A stretch of DNA of 64,000 nt from Callaeas wilsoni. Its lineage: Eukaryota > Chordata > Aves > Passeriformes > Callaeidae. Location: assembly GCA_013398955.1 (NCBI GenBank), contig VWPU01012712.1, positions 310,001-374,000 of the forward strand, written 5' to 3'. This document shows positions 37,020 to 49,765 of the stretch, one piece after another (position 1 is the first letter of the stretch; every line of letters begins with the position of its first letter). A model generated the notes under the pieces. It saw only the letters and a program-made list of their open reading frames with translations, was not told the origin of the DNA and ran no database searches. Made by a program: the position numbers and the translations under genes.

Positions 37020-38354
37020 GGGCTGTTTTTTAACTTCCTCAGTATCAAAGACTCATCCACTGTACCCTGCAGTGGGGTTAAGTGTGAATTTCTCCTGTTA
37101 CAGCAAGATATCTCCTGGATGGGTTCTTATTGGAGCTCTTTCAGGAAGTTTAAAGTCACAAAAAAATTCTTCTCTTTTAATGTCCTGCTCATCATGTCTC
37201 ATGGGATAGTGCATTTCATTAATTTGTACTCCCTGTTGTTTTGTCTTGGGTTTGGTGGGAAAAAAGAAATTGGAAGTTTGATTGAAATAGTATTTCTGCT
37301 CATGGTATGTTAGAAGGTTGAGTTTGTATCAGTTCAAACACTTTATCTTGCTTCACAATGTGTGGCTTGTCCTGGGGGAACTAAGCCAGTCTTAAGAAAA
37401 TTTCCAGCAATAGTCACGGCAAAGTCTCTAAAATTCAATATTGAGATTTGGACCAGGATTCTGTCGAAGACTTGCTTGAGCTTGTTTATGAGCAACTTAG
37501 AAATTTGATCTGTCAAGCTTATGACTTAAGTATGGAGATTTGGTGTGACCAAATTCCTACTCTCATATAATTAACAAATCTCCCTGCCAGAAAACTAGGA
37601 TTGCAGTCTGAAATTAAATGGCTTGGGATACTTTGATTTCTGAAGTGCTACCTGGCTTGCCTTATTCCAATAGTTATGTCAAGCAGTTCGTCTCTTTCTC
37701 AGATGCCCAAGTATTGCTATACTTTGAATAGTTTGGAATGAAATGGTCTCTTCCCTGCCCTGCTTCTGTTTATCTTCTGCAAGGATTTGCATGTAAGGTA
37801 TCTCTTTTCTTTGCCTGCTCTGCTTTTGCCCAAATACATCTCATGCTGACCGGGTTCCTGATGTCCTTGGCCATATTTGGCCAGGGTATTGGTTTTGTGG
37901 GGTTGTTTCTTTGTTCTGTTTTGTGCTCCCAAGATAGCCTCTGCTTTCAGTGATCGATGTGTTATAATTTAGCTGACTACATCTGCAGTGGTACTATGTA
38001 TCCTTTATTCACATATCACAATGCTTCCAGCATTTCTGAGAGCTAACTTGGCCTTCTCCTGTGTGACTGTCAGCTCTAACAGAAGAGTGCATTGACAGCT
38101 GGATGTATTTCTTGCTAGATAATAATAATATCTTTCACACGCAAGCCAGCTTGGCAGAGGATTTCCATATCTTTTCATGTTTTCTTTAGTTTCCCCCAGT
38201 TGAGAATCTCATATGCTAGTTTATTTTCATATTTCCAATGTGTAAAGTTGTCTAGATGAGGAAGCAACTTTATACATCTCATTTCATTACACATGACACT
38301 GCAGACTCAGTAGCATACACTGAATTCATGCTGAAAATGGCTTTTAGCCATGTT
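37020..38354. other. Single-copy DNA, no gene recognised
   Basis: No repeat family and no coding homology seen; the open frames at 37738-37953 (+) and 37717-37932 (-) are mirror images without known domains. Confidence 0.55.
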
Positions 38355-38499
38355 GCAGAATCACAGAATGGTTTGGGTTGGGAGGGACCTTAAAGCTCAT
38401 CCAGTTCCACCCCCCTGACATGAGCAGGGACACCTTCCAGTAGGCCAGGTTGCTCAGAGTCCCATCCAACCCAGGCTTGAACACTTCCATGGAAGTGTT
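38355..38499 (-). mobile_element. CR1 LINE, short 3' end ending in a palindrome
   Basis: Antisense CR1 with a well-preserved tail (AGAATCACAGAATGGTTTGG, GTTGGGAGGGACCTTAAAGC) through CCCATCCAACCCAGGCTTGA. It stops within the ACACTTCCAGGG block. At the stop, 38480-38499 is a perfect 20-base palindrome: AACACTTCCA is CR1 and TGGAAGTGTT is its inverted copy, after which unique DNA begins. Confidence 0.93.
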
Positions 38500-41223
38500 T
38501 TCATTTCAAGTTATTCCTCTGGCGTGTTTTGAGACATCATTTAGGTGAATCAAGTAACTCTTTTATGGAACATATTTATTATTATTTATGTTGACATAAC
38601 AAGGATTCAAAGACATTGAGTTTAGAAGATGCTCACTTTAAAAATCCTAAAACTACTAATAAACTAAAAACATTTCTGAGAAGGTATTTGATATAAAAAT
38701 TCTATTCTTGGGGGTGTCTGGGAAGCCGTTGGAGCAGATGAAGTGCTCAATCTCTCATACCTCAGCCAGTTGCAATCTTGTCTCAATTTTGTTTGTATTA
38801 AATTTCAAATGTATTCAGCGAGTCGCTGTTGGGAACAGATGGGGTTGTGATTGTGACCTGCCACAGCTTCTGTCACGCTGCCTCTGTGGGTTATGCATGG
38901 ATGTAGGTGGATTTACATACATACATAAGTGCTTAGCTAGAGACAGTGATGGGTGACTCAAAGCGGCTCCCAGACAGGGCTCCGACTGCCTGTTTTCCTG
39001 GGGAAACAAGCAGGAACCAACCTGTTGTGGGAGATTAACAGAGGTATGGCAATGTTTCTCTGGTAAAGGTAAGGAGGTAAAAGTTGTTTAAGTCATTCCC
39101 AAAGACTTTGAGGAGGACAAATCTGCAGCACTGGGTATAGCCTTGCAGCACTCCCACCACAAGTGCAAATATGCATTTACTTCTTGGACCTTCCAGAACT
39201 GCTTGTTAGTTTGATGATTTCTCATTATTTCCCCCAGACAAAAGAAGGTAAAGAGAATAAAAACTAAAACATACCCCGAAGGAGAGCTTTAGAATAAGAA
39301 AAATGGAAGTGGATCCTGAACTTGCAGGGCCCAGACCAGTCCCAAACAAGTCAAGGCAGAGAAAGTGAAAACAAAAACCTCAACCTGTGCCTGCTTAAAT
39401 CTGCAAATAATGTGCATAAGAATGAGCTGTAAAAGGAGATAAGGAAGAAAAAATACAAGGAGGTATACAAGCACGGAGAGGAAACAAGACAGTAAAATCT
39501 AATACGACACTCTGAAAGAGTTTAGAAGTCAGAGAATGGTGGCATCAATGCTGTTTTGAGTATGGACAAGGGTACAGATCTGCTGCCCTGTTCTGAAAAA
39601 GTGAATATCTGTGAACTGAATCCCATCTTAAATAATCAGTTATACTGAGAGTTGTTGGAACCTTGGACTTTTCATGCAAGTGGGACATGTACAAGCAGGA
39701 ACATTTAAGCTTTGCAACAGGATACCTTTCTGATCCACTAGTGTGTGGGTCACAGCCACGGTACAAGAGATAAAGGAGAATAAAGAAAATGTGTGAAGTG
39801 TCTATATCTGGGGCCTTGGGAAAAAAAATTTGCATTTATGCTGTCTAATTTATTTATTTAGAAAGAAACCATGAGATACTGGAGGAGAGTAACTAGACAA
39901 GAGCAAAATAATTAAGACTGCTCAAAAATCAGCAAAAGGGTGAAATGGTTGCTCTGGATTGAAAAAAACCAAGCAAAAAATAAGAAAAAAAAGACATGAC
40001 ATCTTTATCTACTCTTTTACCTATTAAAGGGAACAAAAGTAATATTTTCTATGTGAAAAAATTTAGATTTGCTGTAAAACTGCATTTCCACAAGAGAACT
40101 AAAAATTAGAAAAATTGAAAATTGAAATATTCCTTCAAAATGGTTCTGATGTTTCTTTCTCTCTGTACAGGTAATTTTTGGAAGATTATTTTCACAAGAT
40201 GAAAAATGGTAATTGTGGTTTGTTTTTTTCACACTGTTTTGGGAAACTCCCTTCCTCTCTAAAAGAATTAACACTAAGAATTTTGGTCTTGCATTAAAAG
40301 CAAAACCCAAAACCTCCTTTTTTCAAACAGTTTTACTGGCCAGTAATGTTGTCATTCTGCTTTTCCAGTGCTGTCATATAACAACAAGTGCAGCATGATT
40401 TATATTTATAATTATTATGTCCTACTGCTGGGGAAGGAACAGTTCAACTCCCCCAGTTCATAATGTTCTCTGCTTGTGACATGTCCTGTCCCTTGCCTTC
40501 TCTACAGCAGTTTTGAATAGGTTATTTTTAGACTTATTATATTTTTTTCTTGCTGCCTGTGCTTTCAAGCTTCCCTGTGACTTTAATTAAAGTGTCCTTA
40601 GGCTTGTGCATGTAAAAAGCTAACAAGTTCACCCAGTCAAGATCTCTCCTAATTATAATGCAAAGTAGGAGTTCAAGTGAGGAGAACATCAAACAGTTTT
40701 TATGTGACATATGAGAGCTTGACACTGTATTTTGACAGGCCTGTTGCAGAATACACGATGCCACTGAAATACATTTTAAAAGTAATATCCCAGCTTACAC
40801 ATCATCCACAAAACAAGCCTATGGTGCAGAGAGCAAGCTGTACAACATGCTGCATAGAGCAAAAGACAGTGTTTGGCGTGTTATTGATGTGTTATATAAA
40901 CAGTGGTAGGATCCAAAATGCGACGACTTTTGGGTTTGCTTCTTACATGTGGTGGCACTTATAGGCATACAAAACCCATGGGCCAGTTCTTCAGATGCTG
41001 ATGCCTACAATGCAGCTGCTTGATGAAAAGCAGCACAGTGGACCTTACCCATCAGACAACAAGCACAGCCTGCCACGGCGTAAGTTAAACTGTGCAGCCT
41101 TTCCAGGCAGGAGCACAGGAAGACCACATTTTTGGTAGGTGTGGCACTGACAGAAGGCAGAATGCAACCTCATTAGTCTAGGAATCTGCACAAAAAGCAG
41201 AATATTTTCACCAATTGCCTCTA
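38500..41223. other. Single-copy DNA, no gene recognised
   Basis: No repeat family is recognised. Open frames (38708-38956, +; 39545-39835, -; 40017-40310, -; 40677-40964, +) are all under 100 codons without known domains. Confidence 0.55.
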
Positions 41224-41831
41224 TAGGATCATAAAACCATTAAGGCATCAAAAGGTCTTGAGACCAGCAAGTTCACCCACCCAGCACCCAAACTGTTCAC
41301 CACTAACCCACACCCTCAAGTGCCACATCCAGACAGCTTTTCAATCCCTTCTAGAGATGGGGACTACACCACTGCCCTGGGCAGCCTGTGCAAGTGCTTG
41401 ACAGCCCTTTCTATAAAGAAATTTTCCCTAATATCCACTTTAAACCTCCTCTGGCACAGTTTGAGGACGTTTCCTCTCCTCCTGTCCCTGTTCCCTGGGA
41501 GCAGAGCCTGACACTCCCTGGCTGCCTCCTCCTGTCAGGGAGTGGTGCAGAGCCAGGACGTCCCCCCTGAGCCTCCTTTTCTCCAGCCTGAGCCCCTTTC
41601 CCGGCTCCCTCAGCCGCTCCTGGGGCTCCAGCCCCTTCCCCCGCTCCGTTCCCTTCCCCGGACACGCTCCAGCCCCTCCATGTCTCTCTTGTCCCGAGGG
41701 GCCCAGAGCTGTCCCCAGCACTGGAGGTGCCTCAGCAGTGCGGGCACAGGGGACGGGCCCTGCCCTGGTCCTGCTGGACACTCTAGTGATGGGACAGCCC
41801 AGGGGCCATTGGCATTCTTGGTCACATGAGC
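41224..41831 (-). mobile_element. CR1 LINE, GC-rich subfamily, about 600 bp
   Basis: Antisense CR1. The tail is degraded (AGGATCATAAAACCATTAAG), then GGGGACTACACCACTGCCCT and GAAATTTTCCCTAATATCCA mark the 3' UTR, followed by a very G/C-rich segment (about 41540-41770) from the end of the pol frame. By hand, 226 bases of this segment match the reverse complement of 43876-44101 at about 94 percent (13 differences). The long frames 41440-41853 and 41542-41829 are repeat translations. Confidence 0.93.
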
Positions 41832-43639
41832 ACCCTTCTGTCCATAATCGCAATAATTATTATCACAATAACATGTAGGTTTCACTCTGCTTGGAGTTTT
41901 AGACGTGCTTAGAGGCTATGATCTGAGCACATGGCTTCATTTTTCATCCACTCTAGGCTGAGACTTATCATGCCAAGTTGTTTTATTTTTTCCCACTGGT
42001 TATAAGAGGAGTCAGAGGTGAGTAGCTGATATATCAATGTTGCAGACATAAAAACACAGAATTATAGAATAGTTTGGGTTGGAAGACACCTTAAAGATAA
42101 TTTCGTAATCACAGCATGTAAACTAGTTGCAGGAGAAGAGAAACTGGGAATGGGAGAAAGGAAGAAAGGAGGATGAATATGTTTAGTGTATATTATCAGA
42201 GCCAAAGCAGACACATGTTTTTTGCTGAGAGCTTTCCTCTTTTCGTGGAGCATTTGCTGCTGCTGCTAAAATTGGAATTTTCTCGGAAAATATAAGATTT
42301 GGTTGAGGTCTTGAGATATTGCAAATAAGATGGAGAAACAAACTGAGACGTGTGAAGGAAACTTCAGTCAGAAGCATGAGAGGTTCGTTTCCTGACATTC
42401 AGCTTTAGTCATAACCCACCATCATCAGCAGTGTCGTGATTACCCTGCAGTCAGAGCAGACACGACGAGAGCAGGCATGGGTGAGTCAAACCCTGTGGGT
42501 GTGTGGATGACTGTACAGGACTCCAGCATGACAAGCACCTTTCATCTCACCATTCATGGTGCCACTCAGCACTCAGCAGTGATTTCTGCAGTTGCAGGAT
42601 CAATATCATGAGCGAGAAAGGAAAAATGCAAGAGAAAGAAGGAGCAGCAACGCACAGAGGAACAGGCAAGGGAAGGAACGAGATCCACAGTGTGAAAAAT
42701 AACGAGTTGTTTGTTTTAATAGTTGCACAGAGGCAATCACACATCCTTTTGGTCAAGGGTGACATTTCTGTGAGATTCTCACAGCATCTCATCTGCAATT
42801 CCTGCATGCCACTGTCAATATGAGAGCAATGTTAACAGGAAAATTATTTCACACACTATATTGAAGCTTAAATATTTAAAGCAGCTTAATTGCAGAGCAT
42901 CTGAACTGCCAAGCAGTCACTTGTCTGAGAAAAATTTAGGACTGAACAGCAGAAGTACTCTGTACTGCCTCACAATTCAGACCAAAAGGAGGCAATAACC
43001 ACCAAATTTTGCTTTCTGCTCAACCCTGCCTGAGAAAAGCAAGGATTTCCTTAGAATTGAATGGAAGTACAAAATATGCTTGGAGGCAAAATAATGTGCA
43101 GAGACTAGAAACATGGTGTCTCATATCTTAGAACATCTTAGGCATCCATTTATTAGAGCTGCATTTACCTAAATGTATTTCAGCGTGGATTGTCTTGTAA
43201 GGAGGGGATGTCGACAGCGTTGTAGTGATTGTAACAGCCACAGGGCCTCCCTGAATGGCACAGCACAACATACTGTACTTAATGTTGACACTGTTCAGTG
43301 AAACAATTATTACAATCAATTTGACTTTTAATGTGACTTCTCTTGTAAATCTCTGGGTCATTAACCTTAACAACATCAATGTACTGTCAGTATCCAATTC
43401 CACCAAATTAGTGTCCGAGGTAATAGGAGAAGGAATGTATTAATGTGTTATCGGTGACTAATAAAGACAGCAATCCTCTAATGTGCTGTGAAGAACAGCT
43501 GAAGCATGCAAGGGAAGAGGAAATACACAAAGTCAGGGCAGCAGACATCTTTGGTGGTGCGTGTCAGGTCGTCAGATTAGGTGGTAAACAGCTTGACCTC
43601 TTTGCCACTGAATCAGGAGGAGCAGGGCTGGAGATGGTC
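41832..43639. other. Interval between inverted CR1 copies, no gene recognised
   Basis: Apart from a short CR1 remnant at 42054 it is single-copy. Two stretches (42410-42700 and 43180-43460) keep several CpG each and are complex, which may reflect constraint. Open frames at 42503-42823 (+), 43128-43406 (-) and 43445-43804 (+, last part within CR1) have no recognised domain. Confidence 0.5.
42054..42105 (-). mobile_element. CR1 LINE, tail-only remnant
   Basis: CACAGAATTATAGAATAGTT followed by TGGGTTGGAAGACACCTTAA is the antisense CR1 3' terminus; similarity ends after about 50 bases. A very short 5'-truncated insertion or an eroded one. Confidence 0.85.
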
Positions 43640-44443
43640 CATGACATGTGGTTTAAGGCCGGTTGTATGAGGTTCAACAAGGCCAAGTGCTGGGTCCTGC
43701 CCTTGGGTCACACCAACTCCTGCAGCTCCAGGCTGCGGCAGAGGGGCTGGAAAGGGCCCTTTGGGAAAGGCCCTGGGGATGCTGGTGCCAGGAGCTGGAG
43801 ATGAGCCCAGGGGTGCCCAGGGGGGCAAGAGGCCAATGGCCCCTGGGCTGTCCCAGCCAGGGTGTGACACAGCCCCAGGGCAGGGCCCGTCCCCTGTGCC
43901 CGCACTGCTCAGGCACCTCAACTGCTGGGGACAGCACTGGGCCCCTCGGGACAAGAGACACATGGAGGGGCTGGAGCGTGTCCAGGGAAGGGAACGGAGC
44001 TGGGGAAGGGGCTGGAGCCTCAGGAGCGGCTGAGGGAGCTGGGAAAGGGGCTCAGGCTGGAGAAAAGGAGGCTCAGGGGGGACCTTGTGGCTCTGCACAA
44101 CTCCCTGACAGTGGGCTGCAGCCAGGTAGAGGTCTGCAGTCAGAGGGACCCTTCACCCAGGTAAGAGGTGAAAAGACAAGAGGATACGGCTTCAAGCAGC
44201 ACCAGAGGAGGTTTAGATTGGATATTAGAAAAATTTTCTTCATGGAAAGGGTTGTCAAGCATTAGAGAGGCCTGCCAAGGGCAGTGGTCTAGTGCCCATC
44301 CCTGAAGGGATTGAAAAGATGTGCAGAAGTGGCACTTGGGGACATGAGTTTGTGGTGGTCTTGACAGTGCTAGGGCAACAGTTGGGTTTGATGACCTTGG
44401 AGGGGTAACCCAAACTTAATTTTTCTGTGATTCTGTGATCCTA
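43640..44443 (+). mobile_element. CR1 LINE, GC-rich subfamily, about 800 bp, sense
   Basis: Sense CR1. It starts in the pol C-terminal region (translation MRFNKAKCWVLPLGH, the conserved FNKGKCRVLHLG-type block, near 43669), runs through a G/C-rich stretch, then the 3' UTR blocks AGAGGAGGTTTAGATTGGAT, ATTAGAAAAATTTTCTTCAT and AGTGGCACTTGGGGACATGA, and ends in TTTTTCTGTGATTCTGTGAT at about 44443. The 200-codon frame 43663-44265 is the longest in the window and is this decayed pol end, not a gene. The exact left edge is uncertain by about 50 bases. Confidence 0.94.
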
Positions 44444-47385
44444 TATGACAAATGAACAGCGCATTTCATTTTGGAGTGGTCAGAAGAGCTCTTCTTCAGT
44501 TTTGTTTCATGTTCCAGTACATGAGAAGCTGCATCATGTAAAATCATATGGTCGTACTAGAATGAAAGGGATAACCCCTAATAATGAAAATATTAAATTT
44601 TTTAGCCTCCATCATGAACCATAAGGTAGCTTGCACTGCGGAGAACTGAAGTTATGCTGGACAGATAAAAATAGACTTTCCATCAGTGCCATCCAATTTC
44701 TCTTCCAGCTGGCAGGCTCTAAGTGACGTCTCCCAGTATGGTTTGAGACTGCTCTTTCCTGAGACGAGAGGTGTCACAGCTCATCACATCCAGCACTATG
44801 AAAGGAGCACTGAGTGCTCACAGCCCAGAAGAAAGGGAACACCTAGGCTCTGGAGGGAGCTGGGAATCCACTGACAGGGAGGATCATCCTGTTTGAGGGT
44901 GGCTCCTGCCAGCTTGCATTAGCAAAGAGTGGTGGGTGAACATGGCATGAGACAGGCACAATTTGGATCCTATCTAATACCCTGAAACTTCAGCCTTTAC
45001 CTGTACTTATTGATAGCCAATACATTCCTCTTCCAGGCTGTATTCAGAGGGTTGACGTGGCACAATGTTTCAACAAACATTGCTTAATAATAATAAAGAA
45101 AACCTAAGAAAACATTGTATTCATTCTATATTCCCAAAGATCTTATAGGCTATAAACCAAAATTATGAATTCAACACCAAAATGGAAATCTTTCCAAATC
45201 AAACTTTCAAGGCAGGAGAAAGGGGCATGAAGAATTAATAACAAGTTTAATTATGAAGGCAATATTTCTTGAACAAAGTAAATTAAGTACTTCATTTGGG
45301 GATTGGCAGGATCATCAGGTTAATACCTTTTCCTATATAAAAAAGTGCTACAGGATTTTAAATTGTATCCTATAATTAAGATTCATGTCTTAAGGCTGAA
45401 AAACATCATTCTGTGTTCTGGTAGGGCACTGCCCCCGATGCTTAATCTCTATTCTGCAAATCCATACACAAAGGTAAAGAAAATCAATAGTAATAATAAA
45501 ATGATTCTTATATTTTGATAAAGCTGATACTAAATGTGTAAAAATACAAACAAATTACTAAGTCAAGTTTTATATTTCTAAGAACTTTTGTCCTGCACTG
45601 CTAGTCAAACCCCATGGTTATTTATTTACTAAAAATTCCAATTTTCTTCTACCATGGAAACTTGATGAAACGTGTAATTGAAAACTCATAATGAGTGAAA
45701 TTTTAACCACCTCTATGCTCAAAAAAGAACAAAAGCGGAAGGCAAAAAACCTCTGTTGTGATAGCCTGATGCCAAAAGTATTGACAAAATGCATGTGAGG
45801 CTTTTTGCATGCAGTTAAGCTTACAATTAGTCTCGTCAAATGTGATTAGTTTAACCTGACCAGTCATCTAAGAGGCTAGGTGACTAAACTGAGATATCTA
45901 AATAATCATCTTCTACAACCAACAGCTTTAGATAAATCCCCTGGGTGCAGTGAGGGGCAGGAGTTACAGTTACCTGAGTTTCTCTTTATATTCTTGGAGG
46001 AAGGAACTGAGATACCTACTTCAAAACTGATTAAATCTTTCACTTTATTATGACTAAATACAGCTGTGAGAAGAGCCATAATTCTGGCTCTCATACGTCA
46101 ATTAACTTGTGAGGTGCATGCTGCAGAGCGCTCTGGTGACAGTCACAGAAAATATGTGTACACAGTTAAAATTAATATAAAAAGGGCAATAAATGATGAG
46201 GCACACTTTTTTATTTTATTGTGCTGCCATGGGTTATCATTTTGATTTTCTCCCTCTCCTGGGTGCTGAAGTAGCATGGAGTTTGCCTGATCTTCATCTT
46301 TCCTTCCTTGCATTTTGTAATTCTACAAGAACACGGAGTTTGACATTTGTATTGTTTTGCCTTGGGCTCTGTCTGTGAGAGAAGTGGAGGCAACAGCTCT
46401 GCTATCAGCAGTGGGTAGGCTGAGAACTGGGCTTATTCGGGAGGACCTGATGATGTGGAAAATTGGGTGTTTTTCTAGGCCATGCTCATGGCGTGGACTA
46501 GTAATAACAGGTAAGAGTGACCACTACACATTTGAGAACGTGTTACTGTGTAAGACCCAAAAGTGGGAACATAGGGAGGGTGACGCTCAGTTTTAAATGA
46601 GATGAAGAAACAGTGAATTTTCAGCATGTGTAAAGACTATTGTTTTGATTTGTATTTCTGTCACTTAGAGAAAACAATTCTGTTTTGTTTCATGGAAACA
46701 TACAGGATATCTTATCTATGGATTAATTGGTATGCCAAATGTCATGAGTAATACCCAGTGCTTGGTAGCTGTTTCGTTCAATATAATAATTTATGAACAT
46801 TGGGTGGTTTTACTTCTTGAGACTCAGCCTCTTTGCGCCACTCAGCTGCAAAAAGACCTGAAATCACTAGAAATGGCCAAATAACACAAACCAGCAAGTT
46901 CATGTGTGCTAATCTGAACTGGCATGAACCAACACTGCTGTTGAAAGACCTCCCATAATTTATCCCTACCCAGGCTCTGCAATCCAGCCAACAAAAACCC
47001 AAGCACTGAACTGATTTAATTTTAATCATCTCCCTTAACCTGTTGGGTGTGCAGTTGCACAATGCTTGTGTTGGCAGGTGGAAGGAGGTGCCACAGGGAC
47101 ATGGGAGGGTGAGGATTGCTCCCAAATTCCTGCTGTGGCTCCTGCACCAACAGTGGGCACTGTACTCCCACCATTACTGAAGGGGTTGTCCCTGGAGAAG
47201 CAGCTGCAAGGGAGCACTTCTCCCACCCTGAATATTGGCCAAGCTGCAATTTGCTGTCTGCTCAGAAGAGAAGTGGACTCTACCTGCACTGAGTCTTCAA
47301 GGCCAAGAAGGGCTGCTCTACTGAAATAACTCCGTTAGTCAAACACAAATTAGTGGGCTCCATGCAGCAGTAACTGAATACATTT
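44444..47385. other. Single-copy DNA, no gene recognised
   Basis: No repeat family is recognised. A patch at about 46380-46600 is more CpG-bearing and has a 79-codon frame (+) without known domains. The frames at 46778-47125 (-) and 47066-47329 (+) lie in a G/C-richer patch and were not recognised. Confidence 0.5.
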
Positions 47386-47458
47386 TTTATTGCCTGCATT
47401 ATGCCAGAGGTCAGACTCAATGAGATAATCCTCTTTTATGGCCTTAAAGTATATAAAA
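47386..47458 (+). mobile_element. Ancient CR1-type LINE tail
   Basis: CTGCATTATGCCAGAGGTCA followed by GACTCAATGAGATAATCCTC and TTTTATGGCCTTAAAGTATA matches the sense 3' end of the older amniote CR1 group (usual wording: CAGGAGGTCAGACTAGATGA ... GGTCCCTTCTGGCCTTA). It is heavily diverged, so it predates the bird-specific copies in this window. Confidence 0.7.
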
Positions 47459-49499
47459 ACAGATAAAATTAATCCAGAGGACACTCTCGTGCCTGTTGAT
47501 GCCTAGCAAGATATCTACTCTATCTGACTTTTGGTATTTGAGGTCATTTTAATTCACAGGCTCTTATTTTTCTACCATTATTGGATTTTCTGTTCTTGTA
47601 GCTCTCAGCCTTTATGCCTCATAGGCAGAAGTAATGAGTGAGTAATGTGAGCAGCATCTTTCTTTGCTCTCCCTGCCAACCTGGACTGCAGCCACAGTCT
47701 CCTGAGTTTTAAGGGGTTTTAATTTTCTACGTCCATGAGGAAAGTCAGAACATTTCCTGGGCAGTATAAAAACTACAACACACAGGTCAGGGGCCATTAC
47801 TCTAATACATAGCTTCTCTGGAAGAATGATCCCACATAGGTATTGGGCCTAGATTTCCTTTTTTTGATTAATAAATAAGGAAAAATTTTCGTCTCCATCA
47901 TGGCCAAAAGAAAAACTCTAAAAGGTCAGGTCTGAGACATTGACAGTGACCCAACAAAAATGTTGAAGGGCATCACTATAGTACTTTTCAGGTTATTTTT
48001 GTTTTCATACAGAAAAAAAAATAAATTATTGAATCATAAAGCATATTTTTTAAAATGTGGACTGAATGTGATATTTTGTTGTATACTTGCACCTCATCAC
48101 ATCAGCGTATGAATAATAATGCATCTTGACAGGTATTAGTTATTTTTCCTTTCAGCTCTCAAGAGACATGAACAAGTGCTACTTTTGTTGTTTTGTTGTT
48201 TTTGTTGGGCTTTTTAAATGGAAATGAAGGAATAAGTGTCTTGCCTCATAACACACTTTAAGTCAGTCATAGAGTTGGGAACCAAACATACGTGAACTTG
48301 ACTCCCTGTCTGGATCTGTAATCAAAGCACCAACTGTCAGTAAATTAAAATCTTAATCCAACAAATATTTGTGAAAAACATACAAGTCTTTGGATAGATG
48401 AAGCAAAATCTTTCTGGAAGTTTCCACAATACTTTTTTTTTTTAAAATTTATTTTTAATTTTAGATCTTTCCGCTAGAAATGCATGACTCATTTCCCAAG
48501 TACAAAAAGAAACGTGGACAGTCAAAGAATACCAACTTGTGGAAATAAATGAGAGGGGAGTCTTGGCTCTCAATTACACAGATCCTTTGTCACAGCTCAA
48601 GTGTGTTCTTTTGGCCTGCGAATGAGATGGTTTTCTTACTAAGTCAGGCACTGGCAGAGTTTTTATCTTCATCACTTTAATGGAGCATGTCCATTATTCG
48701 ATGAGTTAATTTCAGAAAGGGGGCCAAGTTTGGAAGGATTAAGTGCCAGCTAAAGAAACAAACCTATATTGCTTGGGGAGGGATTGGGGGGGAGGAAATT
48801 GATGCAGCTTTCTATGCGTGTGCTCATTTCCAAGTGCCTTCATGAGACATGACGTGACAAAGGCTGCCAAGTGTTTAGCACAATAAATGGAACCACATTT
48901 TAAACACAATAAAAACCTAATGAAATCAGCCTCTTTTAAAGCCACCCACCTTTAGCACATCACATTAGAGACTTTGTAATATAAAAGCAAAAAGAAAGTA
49001 TAAAAGGCATTTCTTATATATATATATATAAGAAAAAAAAATATATGTATAAAACAACCCAGCAGATTTAAAGTTATTGCTTAAATGGCAACAGTGGTAG
49101 AAGAAGTTGTGTCCCCAAGGGAGGAAATCTCCAGGGTGGTACTAGAGGAGTAGGGGAAGGAGCAGGCAACACCTGAATGTGGGTGAAACCCCTAAAGAAA
49201 TATGAAGGGTCAGACTGGTCTTCATCTCCTTGGGAATGAAAGCCAATATTAAATGGTTATGAGACTTTTGTCGCAACAAGGGGGAAGATTCTCCCTCTGG
49301 CCACTCCTTGGACTGGTCCAGCATAGCTTAGCAAAGGTGTCCCTGAGGACTAGGGAGAAAGAGCTTTTTTCTGTGCCTATGAGGATGATTCAGAGACTCT
49401 GTCTGCTTTGAGGCTGCACAAATACCTTGTCTTCCAACAGAGCCCAGTGCATGGATGGGATAAGAGTTGAGGGTTGCGGGAGAAGAAGCAGCAGGGGAA
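47459..49499. other. Single-copy DNA, no gene recognised
   Basis: Holds a TTTTG-type run near 48185-48212 and a TA repeat at 49010-49050. Position 49010-49035 is a perfect 26-base palindrome (TTTCTT, alternating TA, AAGAAA). No open frame with a recognisable domain. Confidence 0.55.
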
Positions 49500-49765
49500 T
49501 GGAGCAGACTCCTTTCTGTGGCGTTGACTGACAGGACAAGGGCAAAGAGCAGAAACCGTAACAGGAAAAGTTTCTTTACTGTAAGGGCCCTGAGCATGGG
49601 AACAGGCTGCCCAGAGAATTTGTGGAGTCTCCTTTTCTGGACATACTAAAACTCCATCTGGACATGATCCTGTGCAACCTGCTAAAGATGAGTCTTCTTT
49701 ACAGGGAAGGCTGGACTGGATGATCTCCACTGGCCATTTCCAACACCAGCCAGTTTGTGATCTGT
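49500..49765 (+). mobile_element. CR1 LINE, degraded sense fragment with pol C-terminus
   Basis: The + strand frame at 49467-49649 contains LLSVALTDRTRAKSRNRNRK, then SFFTVRALSMGTGCPENLWS; these align with the conserved CR1 pol end (SVVPSDRTRGNG..., then K/NFFTLRV...). The DNA continues with ATGATCTCCACTGGCCATTT and CCAACACCAGCCAGTTTGTG near 49765. Substitutions are frequent, so it is older than the copies at 41-44 kb. Confidence 0.85.

Noticed and set aside
41440..41853. 137-codon frame on the - strand
   Set aside because: It is the sense translation of the inverted CR1 copy at 41224-41831.
43663..44265. Longest open frame in the window (200 codons, +)
   Set aside because: It lies inside a CR1 copy and translates its pol end and G/C-rich untranslated part; the DNA blocks match CR1 on either side.
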